DNA from: an uncultured beta proteobacterium
Lineage (GTDB): Bacteria; Pseudomonadota; Gammaproteobacteria; Burkholderiales; Burkholderiaceae_C
DNA length: 39,672 nucleotides
Direction of reading: 5' to 3'
Assembly (NCBI GenBank): GCA_903930255.1
Contig: CAIYYA010000003.1
Span: forward strand, 1-39,672
Shown: positions 26,866-37,213 of the stretch, piece after piece
Layout of the letters: each line of letters begins with the position of its first letter
Numbering within the stretch: position 1 is the first letter of the stretch
Position numbers and translations under genes: made by a program
The notes under the pieces: model-generated
Told to the model about the DNA's origin: nothing
Database searches by the model: none
Seen by the model: the letters and a program-made list of their open reading frames with translations, nothing else

Positions 26866-27422
26866 AACAAATCCCATCAGCTCAGCAGCAAAGCGGTGCC
26901 TCACTGATTGAAATATTGGTGGCAGTCTTAATTTTGTCCATCGGTTTGCTGGCTATGGCGGCCATGATGTCCTATGCAACATTGTTGCCAAAGTCTTCAG
27001 CAAACCGATCCATTGCCATCAGCACCGCCTCCAATATGATCGAGCGAATGCGTGCCAACCCAAGCGCATCCCCCACGTTTTCGATTACCAGCTACGCCAC
27101 CAGCACATTCTCGGTCACACCGGGCGCAACCGCTTTGCCCGGTGGCAGCACTTGCGCCTATCCAGCTTGCACGCCAACAAGCATGGCCACCATGGATTTG
27201 GCGGTCGTGCAGCAGCAGCTAAACCAACAATTGCCGCCTGCAGGAATGACCATCCAGATTACGGATGCGGTCAACAACGAAGGCAATCTTTGGATCATCT
27301 GGCAAGAGCCCGCGTCATTCAGCAGTTTTAGCACAGCCAACAGCGACAACTGCCCGGCAGCCATTGTTGCCATGAATCTTGACCCTGCACCCCGCTGCAT
27401 CTACATGCCCTTCAAGCTATGA
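26862..27422 (+). CDS. pilV: Type IV pilus modification protein PilV
   Basis: This 186-residue minor pilin has the leader MKQIPSAQQQSG|ASLIEILVAVLI. Ala rather than Phe follows the cleavage Gly, and Glu at +5 is present. The region after the helix matches PilV (SANRSIAISTASNMIERMRANP, and a C-terminal ending with two Cys). The ATG overlaps the fimT stop by four bases, and its own stop overlaps pilW the same way. This implies translational coupling in a minor pilin operon. Confidence 0.92.
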   Translation: MKQIPSAQQQSGASLIEILVAVLILSIGLLAMAAMMSYATLLPKSSANRSIAISTASNMIERMRANPSASPTFSITSYATSTFSVTPGATALPGGSTCAYPACTPTSMATMDLAVVQQQLNQQLPPAGMTIQITDAVNNEGNLWIIWQEPASFSSFSTANSDNCPAAIVAMNLDPAPRCIYMPFKL

Positions 27423-28393
27423 ATCGCTCACACACCTTAACTCGGCAGCAACTAGGCTTTTCGCTGATCGAATTGATGGTGTCGCTGACCATCGGCATGG
27501 TCATCATGCTGGCTGTGGTCAGCGCTTATTTGGGCGCTGCAGGCGCAGGTCGCACAGCCGATGCCATTGGCCGCATGAACGAAGATGCTCAAATGGCCTT
27601 GAGCATTTTGAGCCAACAGTTGCGCATGGCAGGCGTCAACCCCACCCAAGCAGATCGAACCACGGTTTCTGCGGGTCTGAATCCAAGGGGCAACTCTGTG
27701 CCTCTGCACAACACACTGACCAACGCATTTGCTATTCGCGGGTGCGATCTTCCATTCACCAACGTGACAACTGGCGGCATCTCCACAGGCGCACTCAACT
27801 GCGGGCACGCTGCTTCCAGCACGGGACCAGACTCTATTTCGATTGCCTACGAGGCAGATCGCTACAACACGGTAGCAACAGGCACAGGAACCCCGACAGA
27901 CTGCATGGGTAGCGGCATCACGCCTATAACGGCTACATACACCCAGTCAAATGGCACCGGCACGGCAACAGCAACCATTTACGAGGCGGAAAACCGTTTT
28001 TATGTTGGCACTACTACCAATATTGTCAACCCTACCCTGTGGTGCAAAGGCAGCAACTCCACCCAACAGCCACTGATTGAAAATATCGAAAATCTGCAAC
28101 TCAGCTATGGCACCAGCAACCCCGGCGTGACCCCCACCCGAGTTTTAGGCTACCTCTCAGCCTATGAAGTTGACACCGATACCACGACCCTGACTGGCGC
28201 TGCAGGCCATTGGACCCGTTGGAATGCAGTTAAAGCCGTGCGGATTTGTGTAGTTGCGCGCAGTGAGAATGAGGTGCTCGACAACCTGTCGTCAGCCAAA
28301 TACATGGACTGCAATGGTGTTTTGGTAACCAGTCCGCCAGACAAGCGTTTGCGCCGCGCCTACACCACCACCGTTGTCATCCGCAACCAATAG
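27419..28393 (+). CDS. pilW: Type IV pilus assembly protein PilW
   Basis: This 324-residue minor pilin has the leader MNRSHTLTRQQLG|FSLIELMVSLTIGM. The following helix and MNEDAQMALSILSQQLRMAGVNP are strongly characteristic of PilW. The large C-terminal domain contains paired Cys and the motif ENIENLQLSYG, with a VKAVRICVVARS segment near the end. It starts inside the pilV stop (ATGA overlap) and precedes pilX by 7 bases. Confidence 0.94.
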   Translation: MNRSHTLTRQQLGFSLIELMVSLTIGMVIMLAVVSAYLGAAGAGRTADAIGRMNEDAQMALSILSQQLRMAGVNPTQADRTTVSAGLNPRGNSVPLHNTLTNAFAIRGCDLPFTNVTTGGISTGALNCGHAASSTGPDSISIAYEADRYNTVATGTGTPTDCMGSGITPITATYTQSNGTGTATATIYEAENRFYVGTTTNIVNPTLWCKGSNSTQQPLIENIENLQLSYGTSNPGVTPTRVLGYLSAYEVDTDTTTLTGAAGHWTRWNAVKAVRICVVARSENEVLDNLSSAKYMDCNGVLVTSPPDKRLRRAYTTTVVIRNQ

Positions 28394-28400
28394 ATTGACT

Positions 28401-29036
28401 ATGCAGAACTCACCGTCAATGCTGCAGCTAACTTTCACGCCAACTCATTTGCCACACAAACAAAACGGCATTGTGTTGATCATGGCGCTCATAATGCTGG
28501 TGGTGATTTCGCTGCTGGCTGCAATGAGTGTGCGCAACGCCACCAGCAGCGAAGGTGTCAATGCCAATGTTCGACAAACCCAATTGGCCAACCAAGCGGC
28601 AGAAACCGCCTTGCGCTATTGCGAAGACGCCGTTTTAGGCTGGGCAACGAACGGCTCAACCACCGCTACATTTTCAGCCTCGCCGCCTGGAACCACGACT
28701 GTTACATTTGCCCTCACTTACGTACAGGACAGTGTCGCACCTGCAACGCCAACGTCCATGATTACAGCCAATTGGGATACCACCTCCAGCGCCAACCCAA
28801 ACCGCATTTTGGTTTTGCCCGCCAACACGGTGAATCGCTCGGGCATTAGCACAACGTTTAATCGGCCACCCGAATGCATGGTTGAACGTCTGGCACCCTC
28901 CACTGCCAGCAACTACACCAACACCTTCAGCATTACCGCCCGAGGTTTTGGTCCCGATGTTTCAGCTGCGGATGGCAGCCGAACCCGCCCCATTGGCAGT
29001 GAAGTCTGGCTGCAGTCCAGCATTGAGATCAATTAA
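28401..29036 (+). CDS. pilX: Type IV pilus assembly protein PilX
   Basis: This is a 211-residue protein from the ATG at 28401 (MQNSPSMLQ). It has the PilX N-terminal domain: a non-canonical leader ending KQNGIVLIMALIMLVVISLL and then SSEGVNANVRQTQLANQAAETALRYCED. PilX is a minor pilin that promotes pilus function, cell contact and aggregation. The TAA stop (29034-29036) falls within the end of repeat R1b, so the extreme C-terminus or stop may derive from the repeat. PilY1, normally next in the operon, is on the opposite strand here. Confidence 0.9.
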   Translation: MQNSPSMLQLTFTPTHLPHKQNGIVLIMALIMLVVISLLAAMSVRNATSSEGVNANVRQTQLANQAAETALRYCEDAVLGWATNGSTTATFSASPPGTTTVTFALTYVQDSVAPATPTSMITANWDTTSSANPNRILVLPANTVNRSGISTTFNRPPECMVERLAPSTASNYTNTFSITARGFGPDVSAADGSRTRPIGSEVWLQSSIEIN

Positions 29037-29136
29037 CGTGAAACACCGTTCGTGGTGAGCTTGTCGAACCACCCTTCGACAGGCTCAGGGCGAACGGTTT
29101 CATGAATCGGGGTGTCGTGAAAAAACATGGCAGTTA
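29033..29136 (-). repeat. R1 hairpin repeat, copy b (104 bp)
   Basis: This reverse-orientation copy differs by one base from the copy at 4093 and by one base from that at 34973. Its left end supplies the TAA of pilX. It stands between the convergent pilX and pilY1 genes, where the 24-bp arms could fold in transcripts from either side. The rest of the gap (29137-29335) shows only a small palindrome near 29238-29252 without a T-run. Confidence 0.9.
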
Positions 29137-29335
29137 GGGCTGTGGCATTTGTAGTCCGTACTGTTGCAGTGTCTGAGTTATGCAACACCCTTCCAAACCA
29201 AACATCTTTTTTGCTATTTTTAGTGTAGCTACTCACGCTTTCTGTGAAAGCGCTAAAGCAGCATTTTGCTATAGACCCAGCGAAGCGCGTTGAAGCACTT
29301 TGGCTGGATCAATTGGCCAGACAGTGCACCAACCA

Positions 29336-32300
29336 TCAGCGCATGAACAGCTGGCGCCATTCGCGTGACTTGATGCTTGAGATACTGGGTATGCTGCTGG
29401 CGCAATTATTCAGCAGTGCGCATGTCAGTTTGACTTTCATGCCGGTGCCGTCACTGCCGGTGATACCCACCATCACGGTCACTGACTCGCTGCTTAAGCC
29501 ATCTACCTTGAGCCAGGTGTTGCGTCCATCGGCCCGCGCTGTGAAACCGCTCACCAGACTGTCGGCTGTGTCGACATTGCCATCTCCATTGGTGTCGAGC
29601 ACTTGCTCGGCCGGGCCGGCACCAGTCAATCCGTCCACCAAATAGACCCAGCCCGTGCCTTGCCCCGACGTAACGCAGGCGTTGGTTGAAACATTTGAAG
29701 GCGAGATCGTATCGATCGCAAGGTAGCGATTTTCAAGCGCCTGCAAGGGGTAAACCACACGTTGGCCGGTGTTGGGCAAGTCGATATACCAGCCCCGTTT
29801 GGTCGCCCAGCTGATGGGGTTCTTGGAAACTTCATAATAGGTGACGGTCTGAGTTTCGGTGCTCAAATCGGGCGTGATAAAGGTTCTTGTGACCGTGGTT
29901 CCAGTCGCGATCGTTTGTTGCACCAAATTACTGACCCCGGTTTGCGTGACGCCCGCAGGCGTGGTGGTGCTGCCAAACGCCACGCTGTCCCACACGCCAT
30001 ACAGTGATTGCTGACTGGTTGTGGAAACATCGCCTGCCTCAAAAAACTTGCCGGTGCCAGCCGCAACCAGATAGCCACCCTGCGGGTGACGAATAGCCGC
30101 GGGCAAAGCTGTGATCGGCTTGGTGCTGCCAGCGGTCATGAGCGGTACACCTGAGAGCCCCACAAAACCACCTGCCGAGGTCACACTGCTCAGATCAAAT
30201 TTCCACAAATTGCCTTTCAGGTCACCTGCATAGGCACCAATGATCTGCCCTTTGGTTGTGCCGGAGTCACCGCGCACCACGGTCACGCCACCCAGACCAT
30301 TGCTAGGCCCGGTAGCCGTGTCAATTTTTTGAATCAATGCACCTGTTTGCAGATTAACCACAAACAACTGAGCCGAGCCTGAGGCGCTGAAATAACCATT
30401 GCCAAAAATGGCCACCCACTCGCCGCTGGGCAAGACTCCGGTTTGCACATCGGTTAGCACATGGCCAAGTTCACTAAAGCCCGTGGTGGTAGAGCTGATT
30501 TCCCACAGAATGTTGCCTACATCCACATCAGTTGGGTCGGCTGGCACTTCGAGTGCAAACACAGCCTTGGCACCCGGCCCCGTGGTACCCACCAGCACGT
30601 TAGCCCAGGCACCTCCCAAATAAGCGTCAGTCTCGACCAACGGACCGTCCACATAATATTTGTGAGAATAGGCTTTGTCTGCCAATGCACTTAAGGTGGG
30701 TAACACCGCACGCGGCACATAGGCAAATATTTCTTCGCCAGCTATCGACGAATCGCCTGCGGCCACGACTTCACCCAGCGGGCCATCCCGAAAGGCGTGC
30801 AACATGCCATCATTGGCGCCGACAAACAGCACCCCCTCGGTGCGTGCCGCTTTGGCAGCAATATAGGCACCGTAGCTGGAACCACCAGAAATTGACGAGG
30901 GCAAGTTTTCATAGTGCATGTTGATGCCATTTTTCACAAAAACCGGGCTCGAGTTAACGATGTCGCCCAGCCGGGCCTCACGCGGGCGGAAGTTGCCTGC
31001 GTCTCCCTCCAAGCTCGGGTCACCACGCAAATAGTTGATCAGGTCGGCGTTTACCGTGCCTGTCATCAAGCCGGTCAGACCTGCCGCTGCCATATCGGCA
31101 TAATTAAAAGCAACCGCCTTGGGGCTGGTGCTGGCGCCGTTACCCACAAAAATCTGCCGCTCGGCGGCATCAGGCACCATCGAAATGCTGTTGCCGGTAA
31201 CCGCATCTTTGCGCTCCACTTGCCAAGCGGTGCTAATTTCATTACCGGTGAGCGGGTCCAGTGCCCGTGAGGTCACGTTGCCAGCCCACGAGCCCGTGGT
31301 GTATTGCGGTGTGTATTTGCGCGTGCCGCTGATCAGGTTGGCAGTCGAAACCGCAACACCAGACTGTGACGAGCTGAGCTTGCTTATGCTGGCCATCATT
31401 TTTTCAATCGAATCGTTCAGCGAATTGGAATCTTTGGCGTTGAGAAACTTGCCGCGCGAGTTGATGGCAGCGTGCCACATGTCATCGATGGCACTGGGGT
31501 TATTCGAAGTGGCAGTGGGCCAGGCGATGCCGCCACTGCTCGGCCCCAAAGCCAAGCTGGCCAGCACCGCATCGTTTTGCACCAGCGTGCCATAGATGCC
31601 CAGACCAATGCCATAAAACGACACGTTTTGCCAAAACGACTCGTTAAGACCCGTGATGGCCGGCACATTGTTGGTTAGATCCGAACGCAAATCGTTCACC
31701 CAATATTTCATGGCAACGTCAGCCAGCGTGTTCGAGACCGAATCTATATGCGGATAGACAGGTGTGTATTGGTAAGTGGCACCGCTCGGGCTGGTGATGG
31801 TGGGGCCATTGGTGTTGTCGATATTGCTCAGGCTCGAAGAGGATCCGTTCCAATAGCCATCGGTGAGCAGCAGCATATTGGAGCGCCGGCACGAGGCTTG
31901 TGCGGCCTTGCTGGCGGCGGTGTCGCCACTGGTGGTGGTGCTGGCGCTGGTGCTCACAGATGTGTAGTCAGGCGTGGTGCCCCAGGGGCCTTTGCTGTCT
32001 GAACGGCTGAAATACTGCCCTACCCTATCCATAGCGAGGCGGTTGGGGGTGTCACCACTGGGGTTGGTGTTAGAGCCATAAAGCCAGGTGTAAAAAGCGT
32101 CTTTGCGCGTTTGCGTGAACATGCTCACCCCGGCATCCAGATTGCTGCCGCTCTCTATGCGGTTGATGGTGCCCCAACCCAGGCGAAAGGTGGCTGCCAG
32201 GGGCTTGAAAGCTAGACCAATGCCGGTGCGCGCCAGATTCACACGGGTATTGTGATAGGCCTTCCAGTTGGCATAGTTTTGCAGTTCGTTGGCCCAGGTG

Positions 32301-33211
32301 CAATAAGTTTGCCCGATGTAGGTGCCCGAAGCGTTCACACCGCTGCAGTCGGTGCGAGCCGCAAATTTGGGATACCTCGTGATCGAGCTTTTGGCCTCAT
32401 TGGGGTAGGCTACCGTGGCGTCTGCACCCACCACCAAAGGGCTTGTCGCATCGGGTGTATAGCCAGCGGGAGAACCGCCTGCGTAAAAATTTGAAATGGA
32501 TGAAACCGATCCAACCCCCGGCCAAACCCGGTTGACATCGGTCGCACTCGACTCAGCGACCATGTTGACGGTGTATTTGAAACTTTTGCCCTTGCTTTTA
32601 TTCACCAGCGAGATGCTCGGTGCCGAGGTGTAGCCCGAGCCGGCATTGGTAACGGTGATGGCCGTAATTTGTTTGCTGCTGTTCACGGTGACGGTGCCGG
32701 TGGCTCTGACGCCGCCCGACGGCGGGCTGGAAAACGTCATGGTCATACTGGTATAGGTGGGCGCAAGGCTGCTGTCATAGGGGTATTTACTGCCGCCATT
32801 GGTAACGCTGACGCTGCTGACTTTTTTAGTGCTGCCTGAGCCGGGGTAATAAAAATAAACAAAAAACGAGCCAATGCTGGCAGTGGAACCCAGCGCCATT
32901 TCGCTGCCATCGGAATTGACACGGCGCTTGTACAAAATGCGCGGGTCGTAATACATCACATTCACGTCGGGCGACTGGGCTGCTTCGTCGCCGCCCGGGT
33001 TAGCCATGCCCATGCCACCCCAGCTGGTGCCATATTGGTACATGTAATCTGCTGCCATCGAACCCGAGTCGTCAAATACAAACACCAGGTTGGGTTCGAC
33101 GGCGGTGCTTTGTGTGAGCATGGGCACCTGCGCCATTTGAGCTTGGGCGGCAATGGCCAGGTTGAAGGCCACGGCGATGCCCAGCAGCCATCTGGAAAAA
33201 GTGGTTTGCAT
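29336..33211 (-). CDS. pilY1: PilY1/PilC-type pilus tip adhesin and assembly protein
   Basis: This is a 1291-residue exported protein. The ATG at 33211 has an AGGAG site and begins a signal peptide (MQTTFSRWLLGIAVAFNLAI, cut near AQAQ); a longer frame upstream is rejected. A von Willebrand A-like domain follows with MIDAS motif DDSGS (47-51). It holds an insert at about 132-203 with two VTNxGSxY repeats (VTNGGSKY, VTNAGSGY). The C-terminal PilY1 beta-propeller spans about 740-1180 (GANDGMLHAF near 798). A calcium loop DTNGDGNVD lies at 1206-1214, as in proteins that control pilus extension and retraction. It is transcribed against pilX and away from pilE, unlike the usual one-strand order. 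Confidence 0.94.
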   Translation of the reverse strand: MQTTFSRWLLGIAVAFNLAIAAQAQMAQVPMLTQSTAVEPNLVFVFDDSGSMAADYMYQYGTSWGGMGMANPGGDEAAQSPDVNVMYYDPRILYKRRVNSDGSEMALGSTASIGSFFVYFYYPGSGSTKKVSSVSVTNGGSKYPYDSSLAPTYTSMTMTFSSPPSGGVRATGTVTVNSSKQITAITVTNAGSGYTSAPSISLVNKSKGKSFKYTVNMVAESSATDVNRVWPGVGSVSSISNFYAGGSPAGYTPDATSPLVVGADATVAYPNEAKSSITRYPKFAARTDCSGVNASGTYIGQTYCTWANELQNYANWKAYHNTRVNLARTGIGLAFKPLAATFRLGWGTINRIESGSNLDAGVSMFTQTRKDAFYTWLYGSNTNPSGDTPNRLAMDRVGQYFSRSDSKGPWGTTPDYTSVSTSASTTTSGDTAASKAAQASCRRSNMLLLTDGYWNGSSSSLSNIDNTNGPTITSPSGATYQYTPVYPHIDSVSNTLADVAMKYWVNDLRSDLTNNVPAITGLNESFWQNVSFYGIGLGIYGTLVQNDAVLASLALGPSSGGIAWPTATSNNPSAIDDMWHAAINSRGKFLNAKDSNSLNDSIEKMMASISKLSSSQSGVAVSTANLISGTRKYTPQYTTGSWAGNVTSRALDPLTGNEISTAWQVERKDAVTGNSISMVPDAAERQIFVGNGASTSPKAVAFNYADMAAAGLTGLMTGTVNADLINYLRGDPSLEGDAGNFRPREARLGDIVNSSPVFVKNGINMHYENLPSSISGGSSYGAYIAAKAARTEGVLFVGANDGMLHAFRDGPLGEVVAAGDSSIAGEEIFAYVPRAVLPTLSALADKAYSHKYYVDGPLVETDAYLGGAWANVLVGTTGPGAKAVFALEVPADPTDVDVGNILWEISSTTTGFSELGHVLTDVQTGVLPSGEWVAIFGNGYFSASGSAQLFVVNLQTGALIQKIDTATGPSNGLGGVTVVRGDSGTTKGQIIGAYAGDLKGNLWKFDLSSVTSAGGFVGLSGVPLMTAGSTKPITALPAAIRHPQGGYLVAAGTGKFFEAGDVSTTSQQSLYGVWDSVAFGSTTTPAGVTQTGVSNLVQQTIATGTTVTRTFITPDLSTETQTVTYYEVSKNPISWATKRGWYIDLPNTGQRVVYPLQALENRYLAIDTISPSNVSTNACVTSGQGTGWVYLVDGLTGAGPAEQVLDTNGDGNVDTADSLVSGFTARADGRNTWLKVDGLSSESVTVMVGITGSDGTGMKVKLTCALLNNCASSIPSISSIKSREWRQLFMR

Positions 33212-33383
33212 GGTGAGGCTCCTTGTTTCGAGTAGACGCATGGGGTGATTGTGCGGTTGCCTGCAAGCTTGCCAGGCGCTGAATTGATGGGCGGCAGACA
33301 CGGCTTGACAAGCGGCAAGCCTGCAAAATTAGCGAGCCGAGGCCATGCGCTACCATTACAGCCCTGCAACAGGAGCTCCAACC

Positions 33384-33853
<470 letters not shown>

Positions 33854-33866
<13 letters not shown>

Positions 33867-34975
33867 ACCCGGCCTGGCTGGCGCGCGCCCTGGCACTGGC
33901 CGAGCAAAGTCTGCTCATCACCTCGCCCAATCCGCGTGTTGGCTGTGTTCTTGTTGGTTCCCAGGGTGATTTGCTAGGGCAAGGCCATACGCAACGTGCT
34001 GGTGAAGCCCACGCCGAGGTGATGGCGCTGCGCGATGCTGCGGCAAACGGCCATCGGGTCGCAGGCGCCACAGCTTATGTCACGCTGGAGCCCTGCTCGC
34101 ATAGTGGGCGCACCGGTCCTTGTTGCGACGCCCTCATCGCCGCCGGCATTGCCCAAGTGGTGGTTAGTAACATCGACCCCAATCCGCTGGTGGCCGGGCA
34201 GGGTTTGGCGCGCTTGCGTGCTGCAGGGGTCGAGGTGCAGGTGCTGCCAGCCAACGACCCATTGGCCATCCAATCGCGAGAGTTGAACCTCGGTTTTTTT
34301 AGCCGCATGCTGCGCAAAACGCCTTGGGTACGCCTGAAAATCGCAGCATCGCTGGACGGCAAGACAGCGCTACCCAACGGTGTTAGTCAGTGGATCACTG
34401 CTGCTGCTGCCAGAGCTGACGGCCACGCTTGGCGCGCCCGCGCCTGTGCTGTTTTAACAGGCGTTGGGACAGTGCGCTCAGACAACCCAAGACTCGATGT
34501 GCGCCTGCTTGAAACACCGCGCCAACCTGCGCTGGTGCTGGTTGATAGCGCTTTGGAAACACCGTTAAATGCTAGCTTATTCATAGCTTGTCGCGCTTGT
34601 ACCATATACGCTTCAGGGCAAAATGATACTAAACAAATGGCTCTCGAAGACCGTGGTGCCCGAGTTGTTTTTCTGCCTGATTCCCATGGCAAAGTTGATC
34701 TTGCGGCCATGCTGCAAGACCTGGCACGGCGCGAGGTCAATGAGCTGCACGTTGAAGCCGGTGAAAAGCTCAACGGCTCATTGATTCGCGCGGGTTTGGT
34801 CGATGAGCTGCTGCTGTATCTGGCGCCCAAGTTCATCGGCCAGGGTCTAGGCATGGCGCAATTTGGGCCACTGGCCGATTTAAGCCAGGCGTTGCCACTC
34901 GAATTTAAGTCAGTTCAGCCAATCGGCCCAGATTTGCGCGTGTTGGCGCGCGTCGTTGGTCGTGACTCGTTCTAA
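33854..34975 (+). CDS. ribD: Bifunctional riboflavin biosynthesis deaminase/reductase
   Basis: RibD converts the pyrimidine product of GTP cyclohydrolase II by deamination and then ribosyl side-chain reduction. In the 373-residue protein the N-terminal deaminase has zinc ligands His53-Ala-Glu55, Cys81 and Cys90 ([14 protein letters not shown]). The C-terminal reductase shows [26 protein letters not shown] and [16 protein letters not shown]. It starts inside the last codons of pilE, so it is coupled to it. Its TAA stop is also the first triplet of repeat R1c. ribE lies one gene further on, beyond the Wzy/PglL-like insertion. Confidence 0.96.
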
Positions 34976-35076
34976 CTGCCATGTTTTTTCACGACACCCC
35001 GATTCATGAAACCGTTCGCCCTGAGCCTGTCGAAGGGTGGTTCGACAAGCTCACCACGAACGGTGTTTCACATTAA
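34973..35076 (+). repeat. R1 hairpin repeat, copy c (104 bp)
   Basis: This copy differs from copy b by one base and from copy a by two. Its first TAA is the ribD stop codon. It contains the ATG (35006) and the first codons of the following membrane protein. The hairpin arms lie between ribD and the next gene, where they could affect transcription or translation. Confidence 0.9.
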
Positions 35077-37198
35077 CGCAAACCAGTATTGGACAGCGCT
35101 TTTGCTGTCGTTGATGCTGCTGCTGGTGCCAGCGGTGGGGGTGCCGCACGAAGAATTGCTGCAAGACACCCTGAAATCAATCGGCGTTGGATTTTTTGCG
35201 CTGGCCGCCACGTTTGCATTTTTTTGGCCATGCCGCAAAACCGGTTTTGCACTCAGGTTGCACGCTTTGCTCGTCTTGCCCTTGGCTTTGCTGTTGTACG
35301 CGCTGGGCAGCATGCTTTGGTCTCACACTTATTTGGCCGGGGTCGAGGCTGTGCGCTGGTTTGTTTTTGGCTTGCTGGTGCTGTTGGGCATGAACAGCCT
35401 GTCCCAACCACGTGTTGGCATGTTGGCCTGGTGTGTTCATCTTGGTGCTGTGCTGGCAGCGCTCTGGGCAGCGTTACAGTTTTGGCTGGACTGGCCATTT
35501 TTTGCCCAAGGGCCGAATCCGGCATCGACATTTATCAATCGTAATTTTTTTGCCGAGTTTCTGGTGTGCACATTGCCCTTTTCAGTTCTTTTGCTGACCC
35601 GGGTGCAAGACAAAGCCAGTGTGTTTTTGCTCACTTTTTCGATTGGCTTTAACGTGGTGGCCCTGATGATGAGTGGCACACGCTCAGCCTTGGTGGGATT
35701 GCAGCTGCTGTTGCTGTTAATGCCGGCCGTGCTCTGGCGTTACCGTCAGCGCTGGGCATCGGGTGTTTGGCGGCCGTGGCAAGTTGCTGCATTGATCGGT
35801 TTGTTTTGTGCCAGTGTGCTGAGCTTGGGCAGCCTTGAGACTCATAACGCCAATGTGCAACGTGATTTTGGACCTGGTAACGCCTTGAACCGTGCTTTTT
35901 CACGCACGCTCTCGATCACGCTAGCAGATGAGTACCGCACGGGCTCGTTTTCAGTGCGCGCCCAAATGTGGCTGGCGACCACCCGCATGATCGCCGCTCA
36001 CCCGTTGGCTGGGGTCGGTGCTGGTGCCTGGGAGGTGCAGATTCCGCTGTATCAGGATGCCAGCACCCAGGTTGAGAACGACTACTACGCACACAACGAG
36101 CCTTTGCAATTGCTGGCCGAATATGGGCTGCTGGGTTGGTTGGTTTTGTTGCTCTTGGTGGGCTATCTGAGTCGCTGTGCCGTTCAGCTCTGGGCTGAGC
36201 GACTCGACACCCAGCAGGACTCGTCGCCGGTGCGTGCTTTTGCATTGCTCAGTTTACTGATGCTTTTGCTGGTTAGCAACGCCGGATTTCCGTGGCGCAT
36301 GGCCAGCACGGGCGCTTTGTTTGCTCTGTCGTTGGGGTTACTGTGTGCGACTGACAGGCAACTGGTGCGGGTTTTGACTCTTCGCTCAAACCTGTGCATT
36401 GCTGCACTTTGTGGCACCGCGATCGCCAGTGGTCTGGCGCTCTATATGGCGCAGCAAGCCATTGAGTGTGAGGCCAAGTTGGTGCGCGCCGCCAAAATGG
36501 CGCTCAGCATCAGCTTATCAGGTGTGCCAAATGACCCGCGATGGGCTCAAGATAAGCATGAGCTGCTACTTTTATTGCAGCAAGGCGTGGCGATCAACCC
36601 ACACTACCGCAAACTCACCCCCATCACGGCCGATGCAGTGGCAAGCTGGGGCGATTGGAAGAGCGCTACCTGGATCTGGGAATCAGTGCTGGCTTCACGC
36701 CCGCACGTGGTGGTGTTGTTGGCCAACGCAGCGCGCGGGCATTTGCATGCAGGCAATTTAACAGCAGCCCAAAACTATATGGCACGTGCGCAAAAAATTC
36801 AGCCTACTGCGCCGGCGTTGACTTCGTTGCGCATCATGCTGCTGAGCCGAACCGCCCATGAGCAAGAGGCTATGCAACAAGCCCAGACACTGCTGCAAGG
36901 TGGCTTTATCGACCACGATCTGGTGCAAGTTGCCTACTTTCTGGGCATCCAACAGCAGCAGCCCGAATTGGCTATTCTGGCGCTGCAAAAGGGCATCCAG
37001 GCCTGGCCGAATCGGGCGCTGGATGGCTGGCTCAAACTCGGCGACATTTACAGCGCTGGCGCTGCTTATGATGCGCAGCTTGCAAGCAATGCCTACACGC
37101 AAGCGCTGAAGGCCACTGCCCCCGCTTTGCAAAACCTCGTACTTGCGCGAATACCCGCTATTTATCGACAGCAACTTGAATCAACCCACAACCCTTGA
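35006..37198 (+). CDS. Wzy/PglL-type O-antigen ligase or pilin O-oligosaccharyltransferase
   Basis: This is a membrane protein of up to 730 residues with about 12 spans (roughly 27-480) and a soluble TPR-like tail (490-730). The Wzy_C signature HNEPLQLLAEYGLLGWL starts at His363, and the extracytoplasmic loop before it (MIAAHPLAGVGAGAWEVQIP) is typical. Members attach lipid-linked glycans to pilin or to lipid A core; proximity to pilE favours a PglL/TfpO role by inference. The N-terminus [12 protein letters not shown] is translated from repeat R1. No ribosome site precedes it, and a GTG at 35063, also within R1, is an alternative start closer to the first span. It interrupts ribD-ribE and ends 15 bases before ribE. 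Confidence 0.82.
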   Translation: MKPFALSLSKGGSTSSPRTVFHINANQYWTALLLSLMLLLVPAVGVPHEELLQDTLKSIGVGFFALAATFAFFWPCRKTGFALRLHALLVLPLALLLYALGSMLWSHTYLAGVEAVRWFVFGLLVLLGMNSLSQPRVGMLAWCVHLGAVLAALWAALQFWLDWPFFAQGPNPASTFINRNFFAEFLVCTLPFSVLLLTRVQDKASVFLLTFSIGFNVVALMMSGTRSALVGLQLLLLLMPAVLWRYRQRWASGVWRPWQVAALIGLFCASVLSLGSLETHNANVQRDFGPGNALNRAFSRTLSITLADEYRTGSFSVRAQMWLATTRMIAAHPLAGVGAGAWEVQIPLYQDASTQVENDYYAHNEPLQLLAEYGLLGWLVLLLLVGYLSRCAVQLWAERLDTQQDSSPVRAFALLSLLMLLLVSNAGFPWRMASTGALFALSLGLLCATDRQLVRVLTLRSNLCIAALCGTAIASGLALYMAQQAIECEAKLVRAAKMALSISLSGVPNDPRWAQDKHELLLLLQQGVAINPHYRKLTPITADAVASWGDWKSATWIWESVLASRPHVVVLLANAARGHLHAGNLTAAQNYMARAQKIQPTAPALTSLRIMLLSRTAHEQEAMQQAQTLLQGGFIDHDLVQVAYFLGIQQQQPELAILALQKGIQAWPNRALDGWLKLGDIYSAGAAYDAQLASNAYTQALKATAPALQNLVLARIPAIYRQQLESTHNP

Positions 37199-37213
37199 GC
37201 GAGAATAAACAAC

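Noticed and set aside
29244-29645. Plus-strand frame of 133 codons near pilY1
   Set aside because: Most of it is antisense to the conserved C-terminus of PilY1, and it lacks a ribosome site or known motif.
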